In this document: positions 9,661 to 22,109 of the stretch, in pieces | How the letters are laid out: each line of letters starts with the position of its first letter | Numbering within the stretch: position 1 is the first letter of the stretch | Origin: Euryodendron excelsum | Taxonomy: Eukaryota > Streptophyta > Magnoliopsida > Ericales > Pentaphylacaceae | NCBI GenBank assembly: GCA_033060915.1 | Contig: CM065380.1 | Span: forward strand, 43,695,501-43,759,500 | DNA: 64,000 bases | Reading direction: 5' to 3' | Notes under the pieces: generated by a model | Databases searched by the model: none | What the model saw: the letters and a program-made list of their open reading frames with translations, nothing else | Told to the model about the DNA's origin: nothing | Position numbers and translations under genes: made by a program

Positions 9661-11330
9661 TGCATGCCCTTTGGGTTTGCCCCAGGGTTCATGTTTAGTT
9701 ATGAGTGTTGTATCCTAGAATTAGGCAGCTTTTTAAACTTCAGTTTCTGTTTTGGAATTTTCCTTTTTAATTTTGTCCTTCTCTTGTCAAGATGTGATAG
9801 TACTTGCACCACTCTCTGAGATTCAACCTATTAACTCATTTTTCCCTGCTCTTTCTTGTTAGAAGGAAAAACTCTCTTTAGTGGACCTCTCGGCTTCTTC
9901 TAAGACACTTCTTTGGATCAGTGGGCTCTCTTGAGTGACAGCCAGCATCACCCTTTGGCAAAGCAACATGTAGCTTCTTTCTTTGGTTCGAAAAGACCTT
10001 GAAAGTTATCGAGAAGCGCATGCAAGCCCAGTATTTGGTAAAACTATTGAACTTTTCAAATTATAGGGACCCTATGAAGACATGATCAATCAATGAAAGG
10101 TAAATATAGATTTATGAATATTAAGATGCAGCTTAGCTTGAAAAGATCAACATCAAATATGCATGAAACCACACAAAATGAGCATAATTAGTCGTGAGCA
10201 TAATTAGTCGTGAGATGATCAAGATCATATTAGTAACAATATAGTAGTGTAAGCATGAACTGCATTGAGACTAATGAGAATACAGACCCTAGGCATGATC
10301 TAGGATGGCATATCATGTTTAATAGCTCGCGGATTAACATACCTAGAAGTCAAATTTATCTCATCCCGCGATCCCAATTCTTTTCTCTTCTTTTTTTTTG
10401 ATGGAATTCCAACCCTATCTCTCCAATGATGAAAACATTGAAACATAAAGATATAGCGGCTTTCACACACATGAGTAGGTAGCCTTCTTCTCTTATCACA
10501 TAACAATGGTAACTGCACTCACACTCACTGGTTGCCCTTTTCATAAGTGATGGGAGAGGGAATCAACAAAAGGTCAATCTAAGTGTGAGACAATCCCCAA
10601 ATATTTAACAACGGGAGAACCATTTAAAATAGATCATAAAGATGAATTCCATATTCTAAGAAGTCTCAAGAAGTGTGCATTAAGATGAACATGAAACACC
10701 AATATGGTAAAGATTATCAAAACTGTTGACTCATATTTATGTAAGTGATCATGCACACAAGATTCAATCTTAAACAAGCATGCAAATTAATCTGTTCATA
10801 ATTGAATATTTTTCCCAATGATTGTGCATGTGTAGGCCAAACACTATCAAAACTCTTCTTCTTTTTTTTTTTTTTTTCTCAAAAGCTTTAATCATCCCAG
10901 GTTTGCCAATGTGTGTTAATCTTCCTTTTGAGGGTATAGCTACTTGTCGCTTTGCCAGGACGTCCTTCGGGGGTCAGCCTTTCGGCTTCAACGAGATATG
11001 TGGTTGACCTTCATCTCTCACCCTTTTGTATTTTTCCTCTCTCTGCACTTTCTATTTTTCTCTCTCTCTCTTTTTGGAGTCAAAGATTATTATTACTAAA
11101 TGTGGTGCTTGTGCTATCATTCCCTTCAAGTCGAGGGCATCACAAATCAAATCTATCCACAAGAGTATGAAATAAAGGGGATAAACCAGAAACCACTACT
11201 TAGTCCATTTTGAATCTATTTATATGATATAACAGCTCTTGATTCAAAGCAGAAATGACAAGCAAAAAAGGATACAGAATAATAAAGGATAAGAAGAAAA
11301 TGGACGAATCTAGCAAACATCTGTTTTCAT
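9661..11330 (-). mobile_element. Noncoding internal region of element B (no pol seen)
   Basis: No protease, RT, RNase H or integrase motif can be read here on either strand. Blocks match element D: GATGTGATAGTACTTGCACC near 9790 with 47873, and the stretch ending with a CACAAG-GTATGAAA motif near 11160 with 49690. A poly-T tract lies at 10861-10879. The small ORFs at 10300-11170 follow low-complexity sequence and are not credible genes. Loss of pol makes B non-autonomous. Confidence 0.65.
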
Positions 11331-11389
11331 TTTGGAACTTCTCAAACTTCTTCTATGCTCTATTCGCGTGATTCATCTCCTGGGTGCCA

Positions 11390-12745
11390 ATGACCTTAGC
11401 GTCTATCAAATCTTAGATCTTGTGTTTCAAGATGAGACAATGTTCAGTATCATGCCCCTGTCTTCTGGAATTGTACTCACAAACAAGTGGCGAGTTGAAG
11501 GTAGGGGTCAAAGGATTCAGCAATGGTGGGGTAGGTATAAGGGTTAGAAGGTTAGCTTGTAAGAGGTCATGGTAGGCCTTTGTTTGGGTGCAAGCTAGGG
11601 GGAAAATGCACGAGGTTGGCGGCCTGCCTCTTGGGGTTAAGATGTTGTTGGACTGCCATTAGACCAGGAGCAGGTGCTTGAATAGCCACGGGGGTTTGAG
11701 ATTGCTGTTGGGGGTGACATTACGGCTGCTGAGCAGCCAAGATAACATATACTTCTCCCTCCTTTTGGCCTATTTCTCCTGCTGTAGGCAACTTCTTTGC
11801 TAAGCTTACGAAAAGTCCTTTAATTTTAGCATAGAGGTCAATAATCCTGCCAGTTTTTAGGCCATTCTCTATCATCTCCCATTGCATGATCAACTTTGAG
11901 AAGCTCCTCCCTATGCTTGTGTAGAGCTTTTCATAGTATATGCCTTGGAAGGTATGCACGAATAGTTGCACATACTCCTTCTCTTCTAAAGGGGGATCGA
12001 CTTGTGCTGTTGCTTCTCTCCACCTAAAGGCATAGCTTTTGAAGCTTTCTTTATCTCTTTTACTCATTGTCATCAAGGACCAACGGTTAGAAGTGAGGTC
12101 TATGTTGTGGTGATATTGGGTTTTGAATGCATTAACCAACTCAGTCCAGGTTGTGATCTTCCATAGATCGAGTCGAGAAAACCATTGTAGAGTGGACCTA
12201 GTGAGGCTGTGTTGGAAGAGTTGCAGGAGAAGCTTCAGATCATTCCCATGGCCACTTAATGCCCTAGTATAAAGGCGAATGTGGGCAATAGGGTTACTGG
12301 TGCCATCATACTTCTGAAAATTAGGCATTTTGAACTTGACGGGTCTTTGATGGTCTGAGAAGAAACACAGCTCGTCATAGGATGCAAGCCCAAAGGTGTC
12401 ATGGCTATGGAGGCTTCACAATAAATCTTCCAACCCCTAAATTTTCAAACTAAGAGGGTCTAAGAAAGTTCTTTTCATAGCAGGCGAGACCAGTATAGTT
12501 TCCCCTCCTTCAGTGTTGGAGCCCTTAGAATTCTGCTTGTTTTTCCCTGCAGTGTCAAATTAAAACACAATCCTTGGGCCAACAGGTTCGAAGTCTTTGG
12601 GAGAAACCATGGATAACGATGGGATTAAGGAAACATCTTTTATTGCCACGGCTTGGATGAGCTTGGACATCTCAGTGATCTTGGTTCTCATTTCATTGAC
12701 CCCTTCTTGAGAGACTGAGGATGACCCGTCAAGATTGGTAACCAT
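11390..12745 (-). pseudogene. gag: Gag remnant of Ogre/Tat-like element B
   Basis: A degenerate Gag read right to left. The upstream part (12745-12560) is a short helical stretch with VNEMRTKITEMSKLIQAV. The capsid-like Retrotrans_gag domain is the 202-residue open stretch 12328-11720, with FQKYDGTSNPIAHIRLY near the start, FQHSLTRSTLQWF in the middle and ESFKSYAFRWREATAQVDPP towards the end, an order typical of Ogre Gag. Downstream, at about 11470-11395, comes CEYNSRRQGHDTEHC followed by LKHKI-stop-DLID, the cysteine/histidine segment that follows Gag in Ogre. Stops and frame shifts join these parts, so no intact protein is made. Gag would assemble the virus-like particle. No protease or pol follows. 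Confidence 0.8.
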
Positions 12746-12779
12746 TAGTACAGTTTTTTGTCAGGTAATGATACGGTCT

Positions 12780-14307
12780 TTAGGTGGATACCGATCTTTC
12801 TTAGAAGCAATAATGACTTTTTATGGGATAGTTTTTGTGAAAGAAAAAGAAAGAAAAGGAAACAAGGATACAAACCACAAGATATTTTTTGATATTTGAA
12901 AAGCTTTATGTAATGCATGTCTTAGGGGTGTCCTTTCTTGAGAGGGAGACTAAACATGATAAATTTGGCTCACTTTATGGAGATAGGGGGTTTGCCCCTG
13001 TACTACTTGAGTGGGAATATAAAGTCATTCATTCATTGATTTACAAAAAGTAAAGGAATACATTGAACTATGAGTTTACAATATAAGAGGATCAAAGTAC
13101 AGTTTAATAGGGGGAGAGGGAGCACTTTCCCTGGGACTTCCACCTATCTACTTTTACATTTAAAATCCTAAACTACTATTGAGTCTTCGAATTCACCTTT
13201 TTTGAGTTTAATGTTAAGGAGGTCGTTGAGAGACCTTGCTATATGATTGCCCCTTATCTACTTGGCAACCCTATCACTGTGAGCATAGAGGGATTAGGGC
13301 CCCTCTTATGGAATGACTTGATATGCATGCAATGAGTCCTTAGGGTTATATAGGAACCCTTAGGATTTTGGTAGGTTTAATGTAAGAGAGAGTGAACTTG
13401 GTGTCCCTCTCTTTGGGTTGATCATATGCATGAAGATACAATGACTTAAGTTACTTTGCAACTCTTGTCTTGACATGGAATATTGAAGGCATAGATATAG
13501 ATGCATAGAATTAAGAGAGAGAATGCAATTATAAAGTAAACATGGATACATGAGCAGTTATACATGTATTATAATAGTAGGAATACAAGCATTATAACAA
13601 TAGGAATAGATAAGTTTAAAGGAAAGTAAAGCAGTCGTCCTTTCTTCTATGATTTTGCAATCGATGTGCGTGTCTTAAATCCAGAAGAGGTTTGGCTATG
13701 CATGGTTTCTACATAAGCATGATGTTGAGGGTTCACTAATGCTTCCTAAGAAGGCTCGGTTCCTAGATCTTCAAACCTAGGCCCACTCCTCGAGGTGGTG
13801 CCATGATCGATTAGTGATCCGAGCGGGGGAACCATCAAGAGGCCGTAGGCGAAGAAACTGATACAGTATCTTACCCACAACCAATATACCATTCCATCTT
13901 CTAACTAGAAGGGACATATTTAGGTAGAGAATGCAAATATGCAAATGCTGTGCACAATGCAGTGTGTGTGTGAAATTTTAAAAAGTGGAGGAAAGGCCCA
14001 ACAACTTCCATCATCCTGTCCATTCCAGACATTCATTCATACATGACAGTTAATATAACATGAAATAAATTTGTAAACAAAGGTCCACCTACAAAAATAA
14101 AGATGCAAAAATCAATACTTGAATCACAAACTTAATTCAAGATTGAAAAATTAAATATGAATTGAATGTAAACAATGACATGTATTTTAGAGCAGCTTTG
14201 AAAATTTTGATTTTGAAAATTTGAAGTGAATAGAATGGGATAAATTAATCAAAGACTCCAGATGGGTGAGGGTGAAGAGACATGATAATGGCCTAACCCT
14301 CTAAGCG
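12780..14307 (-). mobile_element. 5' untranslated leader of element B
   Basis: Noncoding sequence between the gag remnant and the PBS. It matches the leader of D (about 50785-52150) over long stretches, for example CCGAGCGGGGGAACCATCAA (about 13823 in B, 51704 in D). No independent gene is seen. Confidence 0.7.
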
Positions 14308-14325
14308 TCCCCAGCGGAGTCACCA
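14308..14325 (-). other. Primer binding site of element B (tRNA-Arg type)
   Basis: On minus it reads TGGTGACTCCGCTGGGGA, two bases inside the LTR end. It is complementary to a plant tRNA-Arg 3' end (TCCCCAGCGGAGTCGCCA) with one mismatch of the C-to-T kind. A tRNA-Arg PBS is characteristic of Ogre-type Tat elements. Confidence 0.8.
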
Positions 14326-14327
14326 AC

Positions 14328-17300
14328 TGTCGCACCTCGATTTTCCGCACTAAAAAACGATAAGTGAGAAAAATACAGTACTCTCTCGTTAGAACTCATC
14401 CTCCTAGAAGGACGAGTACGACTATGCTTGAATTGAAAATTGATTTTGAATAAGGGATTTTATAAAAGATTTGGAGTTACCACCTAACTTGATTAAGGTG
14501 AGTTAGGTCACCTAAAACTAAACACAATCTAAATATTACACTTAGGGCTTTTGAAAAAGTTTTGAAAACTTCCTCAAGAAAGGGTTTTTAAGACAATAGG
14601 TTGTTTGGAAACCTTTGAAAATATGTAAGCCCTTTTTAGAAATAACTCCATTTTGGTATTTGAAAATAGTGATTCTAGATTCAGAAGTTAGTTACATGTA
14701 AGAAATATGCACTAAGCCATCATCTTACCCTGCCCTTGCGGTGCCTACATGTCTATTCACTCTAGGTTCACTCATTTAGAATCTTTGATGAATAAATGTC
14801 CAATACTATCCACTTGGAAGAGAATTATATGATAGAAAGTTGATATAATGTATAACATGCAAGTGCAAGCAAAATATTTGATTTTGAAAATAAATTTAAA
14901 AGAAGTTTGAAAGAAAACTTTAGAAATTAGAATTGGAGATTTGAAGACAGGATATAGAATTAGAAATTTGAAAAAGGTTATGAAAATAGAAACTTGAAAA
15001 AAGGTTGTGACCGCACCCATGAGGGTTGCTTACATATCCCTTTTTGGGAATCAGGTCAGTCGTAGTTCGAATAAGAGTCTGATTGAAAATAGACACTTTG
15101 AGGTTTTGAAAAGTTTGATTTGAAAGAGAGATTTGATTTAAACTTGAAATAGAAGATATGAAATTGAAATTTAATTTGAAATTAAACCTAAACTTAGGAT
15201 TGGACTTGGAAGAGAGTTTGAACTTGATTTGGAAAGATTGAGATTTTGAAAACATCTTGACTAACATTAAAATTTGAAAATCATCTTGGTTTAGAAAAGA
15301 GTTTTAGAAAGTAATTGAAGCTTCCTAACTAAGGATTAAAGTTGAACTAGGGTTTAGGTATCCTGGGGTTTATAACATATAGTTGAATTAGGAAGGTTTG
15401 GTTTATGTAAGGTTAAAATTAAGAAAGGTTAAAGTTAGGACAGTTGGATTTAAGGAAGATTTGAAAAGAGATTTGATTTGATTTAGAAAGACTTGACTTA
15501 ATCACTTGATTTGAATGAATTTAGAAAATTAGGTTTAGGAAAAACTAGATTTTAGAAATCTTTACATTTAGGAAAGTTTCAAAATAGGAAAGTTTCGTTT
15601 TAGGAAAGCACTAAATTAGGAAAGTTTAATTTTAGGAAAGTTTCATTTTAAGAAAAGTTTTGAATTTGGAAGGTTTTTAAATGTGGAGAGTTTTGAATTT
15701 AAGACAGTTTTGAATTTAGAAAGATTTGAACTTGGGAAATATTTAGAATTTAGAAAAATTGAAGTTTAGAAAGGTATGAAATTAGGCAATGTTTGAATCA
15801 AGAAATATTTTATTCTTATTTTCTAAAGTAGAAGAATAGATTTTATTTCCAACAAAAAAGTAATTTGATTTGGTTTCTAAAATTGAAGGATTTGATTTAG
15901 TTTCCTACTTCGAAAGATTTGATCTAGTTTCCTAATTTAGAGGATTGGATTTGACATGGAATAGGAATGGTTGAATTTTAGAAATCTAGAATTTGAAAAG
16001 TTATGATTTTGCGTAGAAAAAGAGATTTTGAAAATCTAGGATTTGATGTAGAAAATAGTTTTTGAAACCTATGATTTGAAGCAAAAGAGGAAGTTATGTT
16101 TTTAAGAAAGAGAATTAGGGTTTCCTAACCATAGAATTTAGGGCTTGACTTGGACTATAAGAAAAAGATTTTTTGGAAAGTAGACCTTTTGAATAGAGTT
16201 TCTAGGAAGGAAACTTGAAGAGAGTTTTTTAGAAAGTGAATTTTTTAAGAGAGCTTTTGGAATGGAGTTTGAAAAGAATTTTAGAAAATAGATTTTTGAA
16301 GAGAGTTTTTGGAGGGAAGTTCGAAAAGCAAGTTTGAAGAATGACTTGAATATAGACTTTTAAAAATCTTTTAAATATCTCACTTTCCTAAAACGATTCT
16401 AACCATAAAAAGATTAAAACCATTCTAGGATTGTAGTTTTGAAAACAACATGAATTTGAAATATGGACCAATATAATCACATTGAATATCCCACTTTTCT
16501 AAAACAATCCTAACTATGGAATGGCTAGAATCATCTTAAGATTGTAATTTTGATGAAAAACAATTTAGGGTTTACACCCAAATATAGACATTGATAGTCA
16601 CAATGAATATAACACTTTCCTAAACAACTCTAACCATGAAATGACAAGAATTACTTTAAGATTGTGATTTTGAAAGCAAGTTTTGAAATAGAGATTTTGA
16701 ATGTAAGTTTGAAAGATGATTTTGATGCAAGTTTTGAAAACCTCTTTGAAAATAAGTTTTGAAGGGAAATATGAATATGACATGCATAATGCAGGTAAGG
16801 TCGTGAACATATATGGTTGGCTTCACCATATAATCAAGGGGGCCGAATCCACATGGTCTAAGGTTGAACTAGAAGAAAACCCCTGACGGGGTGACTTTCA
16901 ATAGTCCTTCCTACACATGAATTGGGGAATCCCTTGTTTCAAGTATGCAGGGAGGGGGGGGGGGGGGGTAGAGATGAGGGATTGAAACAAAATAAAACCC
17001 AAGTGGGTTAGGAGGAAGAAGAGAGAGGGGGGAAGTACGAAATATAAAGAGAGAGCCTACCTGGTCTTCGTCTTGTTTTACTTATTTTGTTTGCTTTGCA
17101 TTGCTTGATTCTTGAGAGCTTCCAAGTTGCAGTACTTTAAGTCTTCAATAGAGGCTTTGACAGCTTGTTATGAGTGTATGGAGTGTGTATATGTGTTAGG
17201 GTTAAGTATATGGAGGCTAGGGTTTGAAAAGACAAGAGAGGCTAGGGTTTTGGAGAGACTTTGAGCTCTATAATTCGAAAAGCAGAGTTTCTAGACTGAG

Positions 17301-18319
17301 TTTGTGGACCCTTTTACGTAAGAGGGAGGGTCAGTATTTATAGGCAACTTCAATCAACCTCGCACCTGTCGCAGTGGCTCCATGCTTAAAATTACATTGG
17401 CGCCACTACTAGTGGCACTAGCTACTTAGGGAAGCTTTTAGGATGACAAGAAACCTATCTTTGACCCTTGGTACACATGGTAGAAGATTTGGGCGCCTAT
17501 CCTTTGTGACTACCCTGCAATTTTTGGCTTGGCTCTACTAGAAGTGACTCTACAAGGTCCGGGAGTGTTCCGGGAGGCCGGGAATGATCCAAAAGACTAA
17601 AAATGTGTAGAAACCCTTGAAATAGTGTCCCAAGGGTAATGAACTTGAAAAATAACATTGGGATTGTTGAAATGGTTGACTGAGCCACTAGGAAAAAATC
17701 GATCAACTAGACTGAAAAATTACCAGATTGGACTTGGAATGTCCCGTGAGAAGGGTTGAAAGTTGGAAACATTAATTAGAATGTTTCGAGGGATTGCCGG
17801 TTTAATATCCAGAGCCGACGTGGTTGGAAAAGGCGACGGCCCACTAGGGGCAAAACAATCATTTGGTTTGAGAAGGTGTTGAAAGGTCGGGAATACTATT
17901 AGAAGCATCCTCAGGAGGTTACCTATTTGATACCTAGAGCCGGTGTGGTCCCCAAAGGCGATTGGATGCCTAAGGGCAAAATGGTCATTTTGACCGAATG
18001 CTCTCGGAATCGGTTTGGGAGCGACTAGAAGACACTATAACATGCTAGATTATTTCTAGGATAATCTTGGAAGGGTGGGTTTACTGCTCTAATCTCCAAG
18101 GTACTTTTCAAGAAACATGCCAGATTGAATTAAAATAGGATGATGCTTTAGGGGCATTTTGGTCATTTAGTTTCTAGCGGACCCGATGGGCCCATGAAGC
18201 AAGCCGTGGATTGGATTGGAGTTTGGGGGGCGGATTGGAGTCTAAATGTGCATATGATGTTTGAAAGTGAGCTTGGTTGGACCGAAGATCACTGAGCAGG
18301 CAAAAATGGGGTGCTTATA
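14328..18319 (-). mobile_element. Element B right LTR (5' LTR), 3.99 kb
   Basis: Begins TGTCGCACCTCG after the PBS and ends GGGGTGCTTATA, with the terminal CA changed to TA. It is collinear with 1-1228 plus 6474-8729. Internal marks are the hairpin block (15030-15065), the ~20-bp array (about 15550-15800), a G15 run (16954-16968), TATA (17335-17342, minus) and U3 repeats (17540-17990). Sequence to its right belongs to the LTR of H, so B inserted into H. GCTAA at 18320-18324 is the candidate TSD; its partner lies outside the window. Confidence 0.9.
17335..17342 (-). promoter_or_regulatory. TATA box of the 5' LTR of B
   Basis: TATAAATA on minus. This copy would drive element B. Confidence 0.65.
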
Positions 18320-18902
18320 GCTAAGCACCGTAGTGTTGCAATAACTTCAGTTGGAATCTAAGCTGATATATTTGAATTTCACCTTAAAGAGTATCGATGA
18401 GAATAAGACAAGTGCTGTAGAAAATGGTAACCAAAATAAGATAGATGTTTTTTTTTTTTTTGGAGATTTGATGGTTGTGAAACTAGACTTTCAATAAAAT
18501 TTAATAAAATGGTTTTGGATCCAATTGGTTCGATCACCTAATTCACTCGAAATTCCAATAGAGGTTTTGTAACTCAAATCAATGGCTTCGTCTTGAGCCT
18601 TTGATTCGGAATATTTAGTGATTAAAAGAAAATTCAATATTAAATCTAGAAGAATAAAAATTAAAGGCATAGATTCATACCATTGATTTGTGCATAGAAA
18701 TTACCAAACTTAGTCATGAATCTAAGTTTTCTTAAAGATACAGAATTTAATTATCAAGAATTAAAAGATTTTAAAGATAAAACAATGAAAACTCAATTAC
18801 CTCTGTTGATATTCCTAGATTTTCACATGATCTTCACAATTGGCTCCAAGAATTAAACTGGCTACTCATAATATTGAAAAAACATGATGTGAAAAATAAC
18901 TT
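18320..18902 (-). mobile_element. Athila-like element H, 3' LTR, proximal fragment
   Basis: Aligns in the same orientation with 57904-58511 inside the right-hand LTR of H, for example ACTTCAGTTGGAATCTAA and GGATCCAATTGGTTCGATCA. It is cut on the left by B. On the right the match stops after GAAAAATAACTT; the rest of this LTR is found inverted at 20717-21344. Confidence 0.85.
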
Positions 18903-20716
18903 TATTTATTTTTATTTTTTGTTCTTGTCTTTGTGACCAACAGACGTTAAAGAATTGAATAGTGTCATGACTTCTCATGTAAATGGTCGAGTTCACAACA
19001 ATGACACCTATTCAGTCTCTTTGTTCTTTTCTTACAGGCCAGAGTATTGCAACTAGTAAGAGGTTGAGGTTGTTCCTCTTGGAGTTCAACTCTCCTCACT
19101 ATTCTTGCACGGCGAATTATTGTTTTATTTGTCTGTACATATGTTTTGTCGATTGCTTGCGTGTCATTTTTTGCAGGTTGTGAAGTTATTTTTCAAAATT
19201 TAAAAAAATAAAAAAAAGAGTGTTTTATAATTTTGTACAATTTTATGTGGAATACAAATGTAGATTTTGGAAATTTGTTGAAGCATGTTTTCATTCACTT
19301 TATCACAATTTTTGTTTTATTCTTTCTTTTTAATATAACTGCAAGATTTTATCTTAACGCATAGAAAGAGGCTATTTTACATCACTTATTATCATCTCAT
19401 GATAAGTTTAGTATGTGTACATGTTGTACAGTTTCATCCGTACAAAAGTGGAGATTATTCACCAAATAAGCTTTAACGCTAATCATGTCTTTCAGAGTGT
19501 TTACATTTACTCTTGATGAATTTCTTCCATACCACTCATTCAATAGTTCCATTATACTTGTATTTGATTTGATTGTTTTAATTGCTTAAGTAATTGAATA
19601 TGTTGAATTCTTAAAATTTTGAGCTATTGTGCACTTTCAAAATGAATCAAGGCCATTTTTGATTTTTTGAGCTACAGATTTCTTTGTTGAAATAATTCTC
19701 TTGGAACTATCTTTAAGCTTATTTATTTGTCTTTTGCTACATATATCATTGCTAAAGTTTTGTTCCTAAATACGAAAAACACAAGTATCTATACTTGTGC
19801 AAATTGAATTGAGAAAGTGGGTGATCTATTTGCAATATAAAAAAAATTTAGCAATGAAAGAAAGAAAAAGAAAAAAAACAAATGAAAAATGGGAAGTATG
19901 AAAAAGAAAAAGAAAAAAAAAAAGAGGTTAGTTATTCAAAAAAAAAAAAATCCTATCTAATGAAATGAAATAGAGGAAATAAAGGTGTGTATTCATTGAT
20001 TAATTCATACCTTGATCACACATGTTTTGAGCCTTTTATCCTTTCTTTTTTTCTACCTTAAACCTCATGACCAAGTTACAACCTAAACAAACTCCTCGAG
20101 AATTTGATGTGTACATTGCTTGTTCATTCACTTTGTAAAGAATTCACTTATTAATTGCTTGTGTGGTTTTGACATTGAGTATTCTTTTATGGACCTATGT
20201 CAATTCGTCTCCCACGATATATTCACGTCATTTAGTTATGGTTGTCTCTTTTGATTTTACATTACATGTACTCTTTTGCAAGGACAACCGATATGAGATG
20301 CCTATGTTCTTTCTTTCTGAGAGAATATCCAGTAAGGTTAACTCAAAACTTAAAGGATGAATTTGTGAATGTTGTAATACTTTTCTTATCCTATAATGAT
20401 TGCACATATACAAAAACTTCTCATATGTTGTTGACATTATCCGGCTTGTGGATTAACGAGTAGGATATACAGAATATGCTTGTATTTGGATACATGTAAT
20501 ATTTTTTCCTCAGTATCCTCATTTGTAGACCACATTTTGATGTTTGTGGGTATCATTACTAGAAACTCTCACGAGACACCACTCGTCTACTAGGGGTAAC
20601 TTAAGGGTTTAAAGGCTTGGTGAATATGCTAAATGCACTCGTGATCTCTACGAAAGTGAAGCATTTCTTTTCAAGTGTGTTTATTGTTTGACTAACAAAA
20701 GCATAGTTCGAGGGCT
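18903..20716 (+). mobile_element. Post-pol internal region of element H, inverted
   Basis: AT-rich, with no long ORF. It lies on the strand opposite to the pol of H. After mentally reversing 18903-21344 it would sit between integrase and the 3' LTR of H. SHVNGRVHNNDT (about 18974-19009) resembles the end of Athila integrase, where a VNGQR-type motif is usual (weak). Other marks are an A/G-rich tract (19850-19955), and ACCAAGTTACAACCTAAAC (20071-20089), a phrase common in the region before the 3' LTR of plant gypsy elements. A purine stretch, AGTTCGAGGG, lies at about 20705-20714 and may be the PPT. ORFs at 18983-19183 and 20163-20463 show no recognisable domain. Confidence 0.5.
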
Positions 20717-21344
20717 TGATTGTACTCTAAAAAGTACAATTAGAGTCCTTAATTACAGGTAATGTTAGCTATTATTTGTGTATTATTTATCATTTTTATA
20801 TAAATTTAGTTTTTTTTCACGTTTTACCCCCCTTAAGCAAATTTAAAGATAAAATTAAGCAAAATGAAGTAATGTGATGTACATTATTTATAGGAGTGGG
20901 TGTTTATTAGAAAATATTTTTTTTACTTTATATATTATAATATATACTATACGTTATATGTTATAATATATATAAAATATATATATGTTTGCCATCTTTG
21001 TTTGAAGGCGAAGACTCGGTCGACAAAGACGAAAATAAAAGAAGAAAACAAAAAAACAGAAGAAAAGAAGAAAAGCGGGTGGGGCGGCCAAGAAGAAAAC
21101 AAAAGGAGGAGAGAAAAGAAAAAAATAATATAAAAAAACCTCTTCTCCTCCTATAAAAGGAGGCATTCGAGCAAGAGAGAAGAGGAGAAAAACTTCAGAG
21201 AAAAAAGACGAGGTAGAGAGTTTAAGAGGCGGTCGAAAGCTCTCTCTTTCATTTAATCAGTTAGTTTGTTAGTAGTTGTTCAGCTAGTTAATTTTTCAGT
21301 CTTTTCCTTCCTGTTATTCTGGTGTAATAAACCTTTTTAAATCA
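20717..21344 (+). mobile_element. Element H, 3' LTR, distal fragment (inverted)
   Basis: The exact reverse complement counterpart is 58520-59171. Shared marks are the LTR start TGATTGTACT, an AT-dinucleotide-rich stretch (20930-20990), the A/G-rich tract, the TATA box CTATAAAAGG (21151-21160) and the GAGAGAAGAGGAGAAAAAC leader. The match ends near AATAAACCTTTTTAA at 21340. Relative to 18320-18902 it is flipped. Confidence 0.85.
21151..21158 (+). promoter_or_regulatory. TATA box in inverted 3' LTR fragment of H
   Basis: CTATAAAA in CTCCTATAAAAGGAGG, matching 58701-58708 on minus in the 5' LTR. Because the fragment is inverted it now points into the pol of H, antisense to it. Confidence 0.6.
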
Positions 21345-21780
21345 CAGAATGTGCAAAAAGTGTGAACATCATGAAACATGGTGGGCCAATATAAGCCAAA
21401 TTGCAGAATTTTTGCAATCATCTTTTTTGAACTAAAGTGCCCACTACAAGCATATGAGTGACAGAACTCCATGACAGATTGAAACTCAGTATTAGGGATA
21501 CACCGACGGATTATCTGATCGGGACAATACTTGAACAAATACGGATCATCCTAGAAGAAATACCTTATATTTCTAAAGAATTTTTGTTTATCTAAGTAAG
21601 ACTAGTGTGATGGTATCTTGCCAGTAGCTAAAAAGTTGGCTATATCAGTGAACCATGGAACGGTTGCTTGAGAAAGTGCTTGGATTTAGAAAAGATGCTT
21701 ATCCGAAAAATACTCATTGATAAGGAGAGTATCTTTGGCTTCTCCATCAGTAAGGAGCCGTGATAAATGGTCAGCAATCA
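21345..21780 (-). pseudogene. pol: Athila-like H: linker and integrase zinc-finger fragment
   Basis: Reading right to left, the RNase H-integrase linker DHLSRLLTDGEA...PWFTDIANFLATG...DDPYLFKYCPDQIIRRCIP is followed by the HHCC zinc-binding motif: CHSYACSGHF, then GLYWPTMFHDVHTF-CTFCD. The expected second cysteine pair is visible. The reading frame then runs straight into the inverted LTR at 21344, so the DDE catalytic core is missing and integrase is inactive. In-frame stops occur in the linker. Confidence 0.8.
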
Positions 21781-22109
21781 CTTTTTTTACCCCTTTCTTT
21801 TTTCAAATTTCAATGTGAAACTCTCGTAACAAGATAATCTAATGGATGAGGCGTGGCTTTGCATCAGGCTTAATTAACAAGTACTTTAGTGCAAAATGGT
21901 CAGTATATATGATGACTAATGACCCCACAAAGTACGACTGAAATTTATTTAATGCAAAAACAACAGCAATGAGTTCTTTTTCAGTTGTGGTACATATCAA
22001 TTGGGCTTCATTCAAGGTTTTGCTTGCATAATAAATAACATAGGGTTTCATGTCCACTCTCTGTCCCAAAACTGCTCCTACAACATAATCACTAGCATCA
22101 CATACCAAC
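21781..22109 (-). pseudogene. pol: Athila-like H: RNase H domain
   Basis: The open stretch 22108-21839 reads MVCDASDYVVGAVLGQR, YYASKTLNEAQ, TTTEKELIAVVFAL and YTDHFALKYLL. These are the standard Ty3/gypsy RNase H motifs with catalytic D (CDASD), E (EKEL) and D (YTDH) still present. The domain degrades the RNA strand of the RNA/DNA hybrid. It is directly downstream of RT, separated from it by a frame break. Confidence 0.85.

Noticed and set aside
14308..14325. tRNA-like sequence TCCCCAGCGGAGTC
   Set aside because: Only 18 bases match the tRNA 3' end, directly next to an LTR; it is a primer binding site, not a tRNA gene.
20900..21133. Lys/Glu-rich ORF that might look like a nuclear protein
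   Set aside because: It is the A/G-rich tract of the inverted LTR of H, mirrored at 58730-58990.
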